This document shows positions 10,772 through 20,138 of a stretch of DNA of 64,000 bases, one piece after another. The notes beneath the pieces are model-generated. The model saw only the letters and a list, made by a program, of their open reading frames with translations. It had not been told where the DNA came from and made no database searches. Made by a program: the position numbers and the translations under genes. Within the stretch, counting starts at the first letter, position 1, and the number at the start of each line of letters is the position of its first letter. The DNA is from Vibrio sp. S17_S38. GTDB taxonomy: Bacteria; Pseudomonadota; Gammaproteobacteria; Enterobacterales; Vibrionaceae. Location: assembly GCF_014694375.1 (NCBI RefSeq), contig NZ_JAAUWW010000005.1:124001-188000 (forward strand), written 5' to 3'.

Positions 10772-11149
10772 TTACATGCTTTCTGTAAAAGTACGAGCGA
10801 TAACGTCGCGTTGCTGTTCTGTAGTCAGAGAGTTGAAACGAACCGCATAACCAGAAACACGAATCGTTAATTGTGGGTAGTTCTCTGGATGAGCAACCGC
10901 ATCTTCAAGAGTTTCACGAGAAAGTACGTTCACATTTAGGTGTTGGCCACCTTCTACACGTGGAGCGGTTTCAATTGCAACTTCACGGTATTCGATTTCA
11001 CCTAGTATATCAGCAGCAACAACTTGGTCGGCTGTAAAGCCAGAATCTGCAGCCACACAACGAGCTTCATTCTTCTCGTTGTCTAACAGCCAGATTGAGT
11101 TTAGTAATTCGTCATTTGCTGCTTTAGTTATTTGGATACCTTGGATCAT
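10772..11149 (-). CDS. grcA: autonomous glycyl radical cofactor GrcA
   Basis: Small glycyl radical protein that replaces the damaged C-terminal part of pyruvate formate-lyase after oxygen exposure. It has 125 residues (E. coli YfiD 127). The radical glycine is Gly100 in RVSGYAVRF, followed by the conserved [14 protein letters not shown] tail. I chose the ATG at 11147-11149, which has an excellent AAGGAG ribosome-binding site. The longer in-frame extension upstream covers the promoter. A perfect FNR box lies about 110 bases upstream, matching anaerobic and low-pH induction of this family. Its neighbour ung is also its neighbour in E. coli. Confidence 0.96.
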   Translation of the reverse strand: MIQGIQITKAANDELLNSIWLLDNEKNEARCVAADSGFTADQVVAADILGEIEYREVAIETAPRVEGGQHLNVNVLSRETLEDAVAHPENYPQLTIRVSGYAVRFNSLTTEQQRDVIARTFTESM

Positions 11150-11222
11150 GTGATCTCCTTTGCCACTTTTGTGGAATAAATAAACGTCGTTGAGTTTGAA
11201 TGCCAATTGCCTCAATAACGAT

Positions 11223-11266
11223 ATTATATACATAATAACCATACTTTTAGCATTGATTTAGATCAA
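11223..11266 (-). promoter_or_regulatory. FNR-dependent promoter of grcA
   Basis: FNR box TTGAT-TTAG-ATCAA at 11253-11266 matches the consensus exactly. On the reverse strand a TATAAT -10 element lies at 11228-11223. The FNR centre is then about 43 bases upstream of the inferred start, close to the -41.5 geometry of class II FNR activation. Confidence 0.75.
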
Positions 11267-11490
11267 TGAACTATGAAGCTCACTACCCATTATGGGTAAT
11301 GTTTATTGCTGTAAATCAATAAAGCCTTAATAAATATACTTTAATAACTTATTTGAAAGATTAAAATAAAATTGATAATGATTTCTCTGTAACTTTACAA
11401 CACTTCCATATGAGACTTTTATGTAAGATTATTTTTGGAAGAGCTAAACTGAACGAATTTTGTGAACTTAATGATAATAATGGTGATGAA

Positions 11491-12165
11491 ATGGACTGGG
11501 CAACAATAATAAGACAACAGCAATCGCTACCTTACTTTCAGCAATTGATCACATTTGTGGAAGAGCAAAGAGCTGACCACAATATTTCTATATTCCCGCC
11601 TCGAGATCAGGTATTTAGCGCTTTTGATTTCACGCCGTTTGAGCAAGTTAAAGTGGTCATTCTTGGGCAAGATCCTTACCACGGTCTGAATCAAGCGCAT
11701 GGTTTGGCTTTTTCTGTGCTGCCTGATGTTAAAATTCCGCCATCATTAGCGAATATTTATAAGGAACTCGCCCAGGATATTGATGGTTTTATTATTCCAA
11801 AACATGGCTATTTAGAGAGTTGGGCGAAGCAAGGGGTTTTGCTACTCAATACGGTATTAACTGTTGAACAAGGTAAGGCGCATTCTCATGCAAAGTCGGG
11901 GTGGGAAACGTTTACTGACCATATTATTGAGCAAATAAATCAGGAGCTATCTGGAGTGGTTTTTCTATTATGGGGAGCACACGCGCAAAAGAAAGGTTCT
12001 AAAATTGATACCGATAAACACTTTGTGTTGTCAGCACCGCATCCTTCTCCACTGTCGGCGCATCGTGGTTTTTTAGGCTGTCAGCATTTCTCTCAAACTA
12101 ACCAGTTTTTAACTTCATTGGGCTCTGTACCTATCGATTGGAAATTACCGATTAACCTAGTGTAA
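11491..12165 (+). CDS. ung: uracil-DNA glycosylase
   Basis: Removes uracil from DNA at the start of base excision repair. The 224-residue family 1 enzyme carries the catalytic motif GQDPYHG (Asp61) and the C-terminal loop [12 protein letters not shown] chose ATG 11491 ([11 protein letters not shown]) because it aligns with the family start. Earlier in-frame starts add an unsupported, poorly conserved extension. The last seven codons are part of a 21-base tandem repeat that continues past the stop. Confidence 0.95.
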   Translation: MDWATIIRQQQSLPYFQQLITFVEEQRADHNISIFPPRDQVFSAFDFTPFEQVKVVILGQDPYHGLNQAHGLAFSVLPDVKIPPSLANIYKELAQDIDGFIIPKHGYLESWAKQGVLLLNTVLTVEQGKAHSHAKSGWETFTDHIIEQINQELSGVVFLLWGAHAQKKGSKIDTDKHFVLSAPHPSPLSAHRGFLGCQHFSQTNQFLTSLGSVPIDWKLPINLV

Positions 12166-12205
12166 TTACCGATTAACCTAGTGTAATTACCTATTAATCT
12201 AGTGC
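12143..12205 (+). repeat. three tandem 21-base repeats over the ung stop codon
   Basis: Units at 12143-12163, 12164-12184 and 12185-12205. The first two are identical (AATTACCGATTAACCTAGTG plus T). The third has three changes. The unit is seven codons long in the ung frame and reads LPINLV-stop, so the stop codon itself is duplicated. The third unit lacks a stop. Confidence 0.88.
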
Positions 12206-12349
12206 CATTACCACTGTCTGGTTACTTTTTTCTTTGGTGAGTTGGTCGATTTTTGAGTGTTTACTGATTATTAATTGATCATGGATAAGTGTGAATGCTT
12301 GAATAGGTCTATAGTAAAGTGACTAGTGACAATGTGTAAGGAGACAATT

Positions 12350-12883
12350 ATGTTAGGTGATATTGTTAGTCGAGAGCACAGTTATATGGTGCGTTTATTA
12401 GTGATTTTAGATGGTATTCTTAATGATCTTAAATCAGAAAAACCGATTGATTATAAAGTTATAGCGGAAGTTATTCATTATTTTCAACAGCATTCCGAAC
12501 ATACCCATCACCCTAAAGAAGACATCATTTATCATTACTATTTAGATCATTATGGTGAGGATGAAAACATTGCTAATTTGGCTCTGGCTCACACTGAATT
12601 AGCCCAAGCCACACAAGAGTTTGCTAACTTAGTAGAAATGGTGAATAAAGATGCTGTAGTACCGCATGATGTGTGCTATCAGGCTCTGGCTAATTTTATT
12701 TACCAACAAAAAAAGCATCTTGATTTCGAAGAACGTGAGATTTTACCTCAATTAAAAAAAATGTTTACAGCTCAAGACTGGCAGCAGGTTGAAACATTGT
12801 GGGGTAAAGAAGATAAAGATCCACTCTTTGGAACTCATATTGAAAATGATTATGCCAAATTGCAGGCATTGATATCGAAGTAG
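12350..12883 (+). CDS. hemerythrin HHE domain protein
   Basis: A 177-residue, mostly helical protein of the hemerythrin HHE cation-binding family. Likely di-iron ligands are His10 (REHSYM), His53 and Glu57 (HHPKED), His81 (HTELAQ), His123 and Glu127 (HLDFEERE). Such proteins bind oxygen or nitric oxide or act in iron-sulfur repair. The substrate here is unknown. ATG 12350 has an AAGGAG site six bases ahead and is preferred over an upstream ATG eight codons earlier. It is monocistronic, with its own terminator. The neighbouring FNR-controlled grcA fits an oxygen-related role, but that is inference. Confidence 0.85.
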   Translation: MLGDIVSREHSYMVRLLVILDGILNDLKSEKPIDYKVIAEVIHYFQQHSEHTHHPKEDIIYHYYLDHYGEDENIANLALAHTELAQATQEFANLVEMVNKDAVVPHDVCYQALANFIYQQKKHLDFEEREILPQLKKMFTAQDWQQVETLWGKEDKDPLFGTHIENDYAKLQALISK

Positions 12884-12900
12884 ACACTCGCATCGTTATC

Positions 12901-12929
12901 AAAAATAGGCGCTACGAGCGCCTATTTTT
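12901..12929. terminator. bidirectional terminator after hemerythrin gene
   Basis: Perfect 13-bp stem AAAAATAGGCGCT/AGCGCCTATTTTT with loop ACG, shared by the hemerythrin gene (+) and the DUF3545 gene (-). Confidence 0.92.
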
Positions 12930-12970
12930 GATGGTAAATATATCTAATATTAGTAGTACAGAAGTTAACG

Positions 12971-13156
12971 TTAAATTTGGATATCAGAAAGTTTATATTC
13001 ACGCGTAAAATCCAACTCCATTAATTCTTTTTGGAGTAGCCGTCTGTCCTGAATTGCTTCTATTTCTCTCCATTTACGTTTGGTGGCTTTTGCTCTAGTC
13101 GAGCGATATTGGTCAGTTTCCATGTCCATTATTTCATCTAATTGAAAGCTTTCCAT
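12971..13156 (-). CDS. DUF3545 family small protein
   Basis: A 61-residue, highly charged soluble protein with the core KRKWREIEAIQDRRLL that typifies DUF3545, a family found in Vibrio, Shewanella and relatives. Its function is unknown. The ATG is preceded on its strand by GAGAGGGATCG, a good ribosome-binding site. A strong hairpin (13183-13215) lies just upstream in its probable 5' leader. Confidence 0.8.
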   Translation of the reverse strand: MESFQLDEIMDMETDQYRSTRAKATKRKWREIEAIQDRRLLQKELMELDFTREYKLSDIQI

Positions 13157-13910
13157 AATACGATCCCTCTCTACTATAATTTTCTAAGCAAAGCACAGAC
13201 TGCACTTTGCTTAGAGGTCATTGATATCACACTTTTTTAAAGGTTAACTTTGAACTATTTCTCATTTATTTCTAAATAATGAAATTTTTATATCATTTTG
13301 CAATGGCCATCAAAGTTTTCATATTTTTGATTAAAAATAGGTCATTTATTTTTCTGTAAATAAAAAAATATATCCAATATGTGAGTATGAATGTTAATGG
13401 GATGTTACTGATTTTTTGGCTAAGGTAATTGGATCTTTAGGAAGGCTTCTGATTTTGAATTAAAACTCATCTTAGGAAGTTTAGTGCACTAAGCAGCTTG
13501 TTTCATTTAGTGTTTTTGAGGTGAGAACTATTTGTTCCTTTTTAATAAGACCAATTTTAAAATAGGGATAGCATCAGATTTAAATGCCATGAATATGATA
13601 TTTTACCGACTAAATATATCGAATACTTAATGTTAAGTGGTCAAATAATGCATAGTTATGAAATAAAACTCATATTGATTTTTGAGGCTGAAAACTGCAT
13701 TATCCTGCCGGTCAGAAGATTTGATAGGCACTAAGAAATGAAAAGTGCCGGTGTTTTATTGCTCTCGACTACTCTAAAGCTGACTTTTATATAGACCTAA
13801 AATAATTGAGGTTCAGCTTCAACTAAAATGAGTATAGAGAAGATAAAGCATAAGGAACCTGCCAGCGCTTGGTGGGTGTGAATGTTGTCATAATAATATA
13901 TGAGGTTTAC
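13157..13910. other. 750-base intergenic region with hairpins, no gene found
   Basis: No supported ORF. On the DUF3545 side there is a stem TCTAAGCAAAG/CTTTGCTTAGA (13183-13193 with 13205-13215). On the symporter side, GGCACT/AGTGCC (13727-13732 with 13744-13749) and a long two-part stem AAGCTGA..GACCT/AGGT..CAGCTT (about 13776-13820) suggest a structured leader. The tandem glycine aptamer known upstream of a V. cholerae symporter gene of this family was looked for and not seen. Confidence 0.5.
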
Positions 13911-15341
13911 GTGACGGATCTACTTGCATTGTTAAACGATCTACTTTGGGGATCGATTTTAGTTTATTTACTGGTTGGGGTTGGTATCTTTTTTACATTA
14001 CGCCTTGGTTTTATCCAGTTCCGCCATTTTGGTCATATGTTTTCGGTATTAAAAAATAGCCGTAAAGCAGATGTTTCGGGTATTTCATCTTTTCAAGCTT
14101 TCTGTACAAGTCTTGCGGCTCGTGTTGGCACAGGAAACATGGCGGGTGTTGCCGTTGCATTAACGGTTGGCGGCCCAGGTGCTATTTTTTGGATGTGGTT
14201 AATTGCAATGCTAGGTATGGCGACGGCATTTGCAGAAAGTGCATTAGCACAGTTGTACAAAATTCGCGGAGAAGATGGTATTTATCGTGGCGGTCCAGCG
14301 TATTACATGGAAAAAGGCCTAGGGATGCGTTGGATGGGGATTTTATTTGCCATCTTCCTCATTATTGCTTTTGGTTTGGTTTTCAATGCAGTGCAGTCAA
14401 ACTCAATTGCTGATGCTATGCATACCGCTTTCAATTGGAATAAAGCCATGGTCGGTGGCGTTTTGGTCGTGTTGTCTGGATTTGTTATTTTTGGTGGTAT
14501 TCGTAAAATTGCCCGTACCGCTGAAATTCTTGTTCCTATCATGGCTATTTTCTACTTAATTTTAGCTGTGATTGTTATTGCTATGAATTTAGACCGAGTT
14601 CCTGGTGCATTAGAGCTTATCTTTAAGAGCGCATTTGGCCTACAAGAAGCCGCCGCTGGTGGTGTCGGTTATGCAGTCATGAATGCAGTTAAAACTGGTG
14701 TGGCTCGTGGTTTGTTCTCCAATGAAGCAGGTATGGGTTCTGCGCCAAATGCGGCAGCTGCTGCAACGCCTTATCCACCACACCCTGCATCACAGGGTTA
14801 TGTACAAATGCTCGGTGTGTTTGTGGATACGATTGTGATTTGTACTGCGACGGTATCTATTATTTTATTATCAGGTGAATATGTTCCTCATAGTGAAGTA
14901 ACTGGCATTATACTGACTCAAAATGCATTAAGTTCTCAAGTAGGTGAATGGGGTAAAGTGTTTGTTGCGATTGCTATTTTCTTCTTTGCATTCACCTCAA
15001 TCATTGCTAACTATTCTTACGCCGAAGGTAACATTATGTTTATCTTCAAAAAGTCACGTTATGCTAAAAACATCTTTCGTGTGATTGTTTTAGGAATGGT
15101 GATGTTTGGCTCTTTAGCGACGCTTCCAACCGTTTGGGCTTTGGCTGATGCATCTATGGGATTAATGGCGATGGTTAACTTGGTCGCTATTATTCTGCTT
15201 TCAGGCATCGTGATTAAACTGGCGAAAGATTACAATAAGCAATTAGATGAAGGTAAATTACCCACTTTTAAAGCGGATGATTTTCCTGAATTGATGTCAC
15301 AAATCGAACCCGGTGTATGGGGGAAAGAAGAGAATAAATAA
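13911..15341 (+). CDS. sodium:alanine/glycine symporter (AGCS family)
   Basis: Inner-membrane amino acid carrier of the alanine or glycine:cation symporter family, related to E. coli YaaJ. The 476-residue protein has about ten hydrophobic segments and the family motifs SLAARVGTGNMAGVA, GGPGAIFWMW and GLFSNEAGMGSAPNAAA. I chose the GTG at 13911 (TDLLALLNDLLWGS), with TGAGG nine bases ahead, over an upstream GTG. The neighbouring yaaA is also next to a symporter gene in E. coli. The substrate (alanine or glycine) cannot be told from sequence alone. Confidence 0.9.
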   Translation: MTDLLALLNDLLWGSILVYLLVGVGIFFTLRLGFIQFRHFGHMFSVLKNSRKADVSGISSFQAFCTSLAARVGTGNMAGVAVALTVGGPGAIFWMWLIAMLGMATAFAESALAQLYKIRGEDGIYRGGPAYYMEKGLGMRWMGILFAIFLIIAFGLVFNAVQSNSIADAMHTAFNWNKAMVGGVLVVLSGFVIFGGIRKIARTAEILVPIMAIFYLILAVIVIAMNLDRVPGALELIFKSAFGLQEAAAGGVGYAVMNAVKTGVARGLFSNEAGMGSAPNAAAAATPYPPHPASQGYVQMLGVFVDTIVICTATVSIILLSGEYVPHSEVTGIILTQNALSSQVGEWGKVFVAIAIFFFAFTSIIANYSYAEGNIMFIFKKSRYAKNIFRVIVLGMVMFGSLATLPTVWALADASMGLMAMVNLVAIILLSGIVIKLAKDYNKQLDEGKLPTFKADDFPELMSQIEPGVWGKEENK

Positions 15342-15379
15342 TCTCTTGCTTGTGTTATTGAGCGTTATTGCAGTAATAG

Positions 15380-15411
15380 AAAAAACCGTACAGTGATGTG
15401 CGGTTTTTTTT
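15380..15411 (+). terminator. terminator after the symporter gene
   Basis: Stem CCGTACA/TGTGCGG (one G-T pair), loop GTGA, with A6 before and T8 after. Confidence 0.85.
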
Positions 15412-15451
15412 GTTATATTAAGCGTCAATCTTCTCAATGAACGGATGAATT

Positions 15452-16228
15452 ATGCTGATTTTGGTTTCCCCTGCAAAGACATTGGATTATGACTCACCAC
15501 TGAGCACTCAAAAGCATACGCTGCCAGAGTTTGTTGAGCATTCGGCAGAATTGGTTGATGTGTGCCGCAAGCTTACGCCTAACGACATTTCAAGCTTAAT
15601 GAAGGTCAGTGACAAAATTGCAGGTTTGAATGTGGCTCGTTTTGAGCAATGGCGACCAACCTTTGATTTCGATAATGCTCGCCAAGCTATTTTTGCTTTT
15701 AAAGGTGATGTGTATACCGGTTTGGATGCTGAGAGTCTTTCCGATATCAACCTTGAATTTGCACAGTCACATTTGCGTATGTTGTCTGGTCTATATGGAC
15801 TTTTAAAGCCTTTGGATTTAATGCAACCTTATCGCCTTGAAATGGGGACTCGTCTTGCTAATGGACGTGGAACTAATTTGTATCAATTCTGGGGTGATAT
15901 TATTACCGATGCTGTTAATCAAGCATTGGCAGCCCAAGGTGATTCTACATTGGTTAACTTAGCGTCGAATGAATATTTTAAAGCCGTGAAGCCGAAGAAG
16001 GTCGATGGAACTATCATTACACCGGCGTTTAAAGATTGTAAAAATGGTACTTATAAAGTGATCAGTTTTTATGCTAAAAAAGCTCGCGGTATGATGGCGC
16101 GCTATATTATTGAAAATGAAGTGAATACATTGGAACAATTAAAACAGTTTGATATTGCGGGATATTATTTTGTGGAAGCTGAATCAACGGCAACAGAATT
16201 AGTTTTCAAACGAGAAGAGCTGAAGTAG
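15452..16228 (+). CDS. yaaA: peroxide stress protein YaaA
   Basis: DUF328/UPF0246 protein that lowers free iron and protects DNA during peroxide stress in E. coli. The 258 residues match the family length. Family motifs [10 protein letters not shown] at the start, [22 protein letters not shown] in the middle and [14 protein letters not shown] near the C-terminus are clear. It is a single-gene unit with its own terminator shared with srmB. Confidence 0.93.
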   Translation: MLILVSPAKTLDYDSPLSTQKHTLPEFVEHSAELVDVCRKLTPNDISSLMKVSDKIAGLNVARFEQWRPTFDFDNARQAIFAFKGDVYTGLDAESLSDINLEFAQSHLRMLSGLYGLLKPLDLMQPYRLEMGTRLANGRGTNLYQFWGDIITDAVNQALAAQGDSTLVNLASNEYFKAVKPKKVDGTIITPAFKDCKNGTYKVISFYAKKARGMMARYIIENEVNTLEQLKQFDIAGYYFVEAESTATELVFKREELK

Positions 16229-16304
16229 TTGATACCCGTATTACTTTAAGCTTCAGTTTCAATCACTTTAGGTATATGCCACTTTAGTGAGTAACATTGT
16301 CATT

Positions 16305-16334
16305 AAAAAGGGAGCAAATACATGCTCCCTTTTT
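16305..16334. terminator. bidirectional terminator between yaaA and srmB
   Basis: Perfect stem GGGAGCA/TGCTCCC, loop AATACA, flanked by A5 and T5 on the two sides. Confidence 0.9.
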
Positions 16335-16361
16335 AGATATATCTCTAAGCTATATTTCAGC

Positions 16362-17600
16362 TTAAGCTTTCTTTTTCTTCTTTACTGGCGTCTTTTTCTT
16401 CGCGGCAGCAGCAGCTTTGACTTTCTTTTTATTTTTCTTTTTCAATTCTGGTTTTTTGTGCTCTGGGCGCATACCTTTAACATAACGCTCTTTAATTTCT
16501 TCTTTGATATAACGCATGACACGTTCAATCATCTCTTGATCGTGTGCGGCAACGATTGAAATAGCATTACCTTTTTTACCTGCTCGAGCAGTACGCCCAA
16601 TACGGTGTAAATAGACATCGGCGGTACGAGGCATATCGTAGTTAATGACATGGCTAACATCCGGTAAATCGATACCTCTAGCGGCAATATCTGTGGCGAT
16701 GAGGATATTTACTTCCCCTTCACGAAAGCGAGTGATCGCATTGTTTCGACGATCTTGAGGCATTTCTCCTTGTATCCATGAGCAGATAATCTGGGCACTT
16801 TCTAATTGTCCACGTAGAGCAGCAAGGCGCTCACGGGTGTTAACAAAAATAATGGTGCGCTCAGCTTGCTCAGTCAAAATATGTTTGAGTAATGATAATT
16901 TATGCACAGAGGAATCAGCGCGATGATACCACTGCGTGATTTTCTTACGCTCACGACGTGAAGGATCGGCTTCAAGTCTGACGGGATCTTTAAGAAGATC
17001 GGCCGTGAACCCTTCAACGCCTTTGCCTTCAAGTGTGGCTGAGAATAAAAGGGTTTGTTTACGCCAGCGGCACTCAGCCGATAAGCGATCAACTACAGGG
17101 CCAAAGCCCATATCCAGCATACGGTCCGCTTCGTCCAAAATTAGCCATTCAATCGCACGACAATCGAAGCGTTCGGCTTCAATATATTCCATCAAACGGC
17201 CAGGTGTTGCTACTACGATATCTTGTGTTGTTGCCAGAATATCTGCGTGATCTTGATACATTACCCCACCAGTAATGGTGAAGATATTTAAGCTAGTATT
17301 TTTCGCTAATGCACGAGCTTGGTCTGCTACCTGCATCGCAAGTTCGCGGGTAGGTGTTAAGATCAATACTCGAGCAGGGCCGGCACGCTTACGAGGAAAA
17401 TCTTGTAAAAACTGTAATGCTGGCAGAACAAATGCAGCTGTTTTACCCGTACCCGTTGGTGCAGAGGCAAGAATATCCTTACCTTCAAGTGCTTGTGGAA
17501 TAGCTTCAGATTGAATTTGAGTTGGACGCTCGAACCCCATATCTTCAATAGCAGAAATAAGGTTTTGGTCTAGTTCGAGTTCAGCAAAAGTTCTGATCAC
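16362..17600 (-). CDS. srmB: ATP-dependent RNA helicase SrmB
   Basis: DEAD-box helicase that helps early assembly of the 50S ribosomal subunit. The 412-residue protein shows the Q motif (FERPTQIQSEAI), Walker A APTGTGKT (47-54), PTRELA, TPGR, DEAD (156-159), SAT and HRIGRTARAG. The C-terminal tail from about 385 is rich in lysine and alanine, typical of SrmB, and somewhat shorter than in E. coli (444 residues). trmN6 lies next upstream on the same strand, the same partner as in E. coli. Confidence 0.93.
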   Translation of the reverse strand: MIRTFAELELDQNLISAIEDMGFERPTQIQSEAIPQALEGKDILASAPTGTGKTAAFVLPALQFLQDFPRKRAGPARVLILTPTRELAMQVADQARALAKNTSLNIFTITGGVMYQDHADILATTQDIVVATPGRLMEYIEAERFDCRAIEWLILDEADRMLDMGFGPVVDRLSAECRWRKQTLLFSATLEGKGVEGFTADLLKDPVRLEADPSRRERKKITQWYHRADSSVHKLSLLKHILTEQAERTIIFVNTRERLAALRGQLESAQIICSWIQGEMPQDRRNNAITRFREGEVNILIATDIAARGIDLPDVSHVINYDMPRTADVYLHRIGRTARAGKKGNAISIVAAHDQEMIERVMRYIKEEIKERYVKGMRPEHKKPELKKKNKKKVKAAAAAKKKTPVKKKKKA

Positions 17601-17697
17601 GTATATTCTCCAGCAAGCGTGTGGTTATGGATGTTACCACTCGCAATAAATAGGGATGGTAAAACGGTCGCGCATTATATACCCAAAGAGCTAAAAG

Positions 17698-18408
17698 TTA
17701 CATCTTTAAGTAAAAGGCTTGAGTAAGAGTAATAAACGCCTCGCTGTATTGATTATCTTGATGTATCACCAATTCACTTGACTCTATTTCGGTGGGGATA
17801 AGTGTTAATTCCAATAATAGTCGATAGCTAGCTTTTTTAGACGTGGTATGAACATGGCATAAGCGGCTTAAAAACCAATATTGAGATAGTGCTAATTCAA
17901 TAAAAGCAGTCCCTTCCACTTTCGGTAAGATAAAACTGGCTTTGCCTTTTTTCGTTAGGTTTCTTTTGCATGCAGTTAATAATGCTTGATGAGATAAAGT
18001 TATAGTATGGCGAGCTTGGGCACGTGCGTGATCTAAAGCGAGCTCCCCAGAGGTAAAATAAGGCGGATTACAAATAATACGATCAAAGCTTTTTTCAAAT
18101 TTAGCTTCGGTAATATTACCTTGTTGTACTTGTATTCTATCAGCCCAAGGACTTTGTGTGACGTTATGTTGCGCGGCTTGAGTTGCACCTTCATCAATAT
18201 CGATTGCGTGTATTTGGCTTTGACTACTTCGCTGCGCGCACATTAATGCTAATAAACCGGTTCCCGTTCCAATATCGAGGATTTGATGTTCGTTCTGTAA
18301 CTGTGCCCAAGCTCCGAGTAACACACCATCGGTACTGACTGCCATACCAGAGTGGCCTCTGGATATTGAAAATTGCTTGAAAGTAAAGCTCTTCATTTTA
18401 TTCGTCAT
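17698..18408 (-). CDS. trmN6: tRNA1(Val) (adenine(37)-N6)-methyltransferase
   Basis: SAM-dependent methylase (YfiC family) that modifies A37 of tRNA-Val1. The 236-residue protein has the start FTFKQFSISRGHSGMAVSTDG, the SAM loop DIGTGTG (45-51) and the catalytic NPPY motif of N6-adenine methylases (114-117). The start may be ATG 18408 or the in-frame ATG four codons later. Neither has a strong ribosome-binding site. Confidence 0.92.
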   Translation of the reverse strand: MTNKMKSFTFKQFSISRGHSGMAVSTDGVLLGAWAQLQNEHQILDIGTGTGLLALMCAQRSSQSQIHAIDIDEGATQAAQHNVTQSPWADRIQVQQGNITEAKFEKSFDRIICNPPYFTSGELALDHARAQARHTITLSHQALLTACKRNLTKKGKASFILPKVEGTAFIELALSQYWFLSRLCHVHTTSKKASYRLLLELTLIPTEIESSELVIHQDNQYSEAFITLTQAFYLKM

Positions 18409-18704
18409 ATCAATGCTTAAGGTTTAATTAGTTATATATGCTATTTGTTATGTAATTGTTGGTTTTTTATCTTGATTTTTATGCAGGATTGATCAAGATT
18501 GTTAAGTTTTTTACTCTGATTAAATGCTCACAATGTGGTTTTTAGAACTGCCTATTGGTTTTAAATTTGCTATATAGTTTTGTTTTTTGTCGAAAGGTTG
18601 CGGATTATCTCTTTTTTCGCCATTATCTTGCTCCTGTTGTAATGGTGAGATTGTTACATTTTCAATTGCACCTTTATATCCACTTTTTTTGTTAAGGGTT
18701 TATT

Positions 18705-20039
18705 TTGAACCAAAAGTTAAAAATAACCGATATTATTGCTTTAGGCTTTATGTTGTTTGCATTCTTTTTAGGTGCTGGAAATATTATCTTTCCACCTCTT
18801 GCAGGTCAATTGGCTGGTGATGAGCTTATGCCTACCATGTTTGGCTTTTTAAGCACGGCGGTTGGATTGCCTTTATTAGGGATTATCGCGATTGCTGTCG
18901 TTGGTGGTGGATGGGATAAATTGACGCAAGATTTACCTAAAAAGACTGCAACCATTGTCGCTGTATTGTTCTTTATTATTATTGGCCCTGCGTTTGCTGC
19001 TCCTCGTACTGGTTTAGTGGCTTATGAAATGGGAATTAAACCATTTTTAGATAATCCGTCACAAATGCAATTAACCTTCTTTTCTATCGTCTTTTTTGTG
19101 GTCGCTATCTCTTTTTCTTGGTCACAAGGTAAGTTGCTTGATGTGATTGGTAAGGTGCTGACACCCGTTTTATTTCTGGGTTTAGCGATTTTATCTGTGA
19201 TGGTATTTTTGAATCCACAAGGTGAGATCTTAGCCGCTCAAGCTAATTATATTCAGCAGCCCTTCAGTACAGGTTTTCTTGATGGTTATAATACCATGGA
19301 TACCTTTGCTTCTTTGATGTTTGGTACTTTGATAATTGAAGCACTACGCAGTAAAAAAATTATTGAAAAATCTGCGGTAACGAAATACGTTATTTATGCT
19401 GCATTTATTGCGGCTACAGGTTTGGCTTTGGTGTATATCTCATTGTTCTATTTGGGGGCAACCAGTAACTCTATTGCTTCTGGTTTAGATAATGGTGGCG
19501 CGATTCTGAGTATTTATGTGCAAGCATTATTTGGTACTGAAGGGCAGTTCGTTTTATCAACCATTGTATTGTTAGCATGTTTAACAACATCGATTGGTTT
19601 GATTTCCGCTTGTGCCGATTACTTTAGTTCATTAACGCCAATAAGCTATAAAGCTTGGGTTGTGGTCGTCGGTTCGGTTTGTGCGTTAGTGGCTAATGTT
19701 GGATTGTCACAGCTGATCACATTATCTGTGCCGGTATTGTTTGCATTATATCCGGTCGCGATTGCGATTGTTTTCCTAACGTTAGTTCGTTTTCGTTTGC
19801 CGAATCGCCCATTAGCCTATCGAGCTGTTGTATTAATCTCGCTACTCTTTGCCTTAATTGATGCAGGTAAAGTGGTGGGTATTGATATGTCAGCCTTGAA
19901 GTTCTTGCCACTATTTGATTATGGTATGGCGTGGATGTTGCCGACACTGGTTACTATCTTTTTTATGTTAATTGTTCCGAAAAAAGTGGACGACCAAGAA
20001 GATGAAGTATCAGTCAATAGCGAAGCTGAAGTAGTTTAA
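18705..20039 (+). CDS. brnQ: branched-chain amino acid transporter BrnQ (LIVCS family)
   Basis: Inner-membrane, cation-coupled carrier for leucine, isoleucine and valine. It has 444 residues and about 12 hydrophobic segments. The N-terminal DIIALGFMLFAFFLGAGNII and the GPAFAAPRTGLVAYE motif are characteristic. The start is a TTG at 18705 with AAGGG six bases ahead; the peptide then aligns with the E. coli start. The roughly 300-base gap to trmN6 holds divergent promoters that I could not define. Confidence 0.92.
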   Translation: MNQKLKITDIIALGFMLFAFFLGAGNIIFPPLAGQLAGDELMPTMFGFLSTAVGLPLLGIIAIAVVGGGWDKLTQDLPKKTATIVAVLFFIIIGPAFAAPRTGLVAYEMGIKPFLDNPSQMQLTFFSIVFFVVAISFSWSQGKLLDVIGKVLTPVLFLGLAILSVMVFLNPQGEILAAQANYIQQPFSTGFLDGYNTMDTFASLMFGTLIIEALRSKKIIEKSAVTKYVIYAAFIAATGLALVYISLFYLGATSNSIASGLDNGGAILSIYVQALFGTEGQFVLSTIVLLACLTTSIGLISACADYFSSLTPISYKAWVVVVGSVCALVANVGLSQLITLSVPVLFALYPVAIAIVFLTLVRFRLPNRPLAYRAVVLISLLFALIDAGKVVGIDMSALKFLPLFDYGMAWMLPTLVTIFFMLIVPKKVDDQEDEVSVNSEAEVV

Positions 20040-20080
20040 AGCATTGAAATAATACGATGATGTTATAAAAATGAATGCTT

Positions 20081-20116
20081 AAAAAAGGCTTAATGTTCAA
20101 TCATTAAGCCTTTTTA
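20081..20116. terminator. bidirectional terminator between brnQ and fldB
   Basis: Perfect 9-bp stem GGCTTAATG/CATTAAGCC, loop TTCAAT, flanked by A6 and T5. Confidence 0.9.
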
Positions 20117-20138
20117 TTCGACATTTAGATGCAAGGTT

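Noticed and set aside
11374..11388. Fur-box-like GATAATGAT upstream of ung
   Set aside because: Only one half of the palindrome matches; ung is not an expected Fur target.
10611..12205. Tandem repeats as attachment sites or CRISPR-like repeats
   Set aside because: They are contiguous without spacers, no integrase, cas gene or mobile element lies nearby, and flanking genes are core.
13600..13910. Glycine riboswitch upstream of the symporter gene
   Set aside because: The aptamer signature segments (GGAGAG..., CGAAGGAGCAA-like, CTCTCAGGCAAAAGGACAG-like) were looked for and are not present.
18489..18502. FNR-like TTGATCAAGATTGT upstream of brnQ
   Set aside because: The second half-site has three mismatches to ATCAA.
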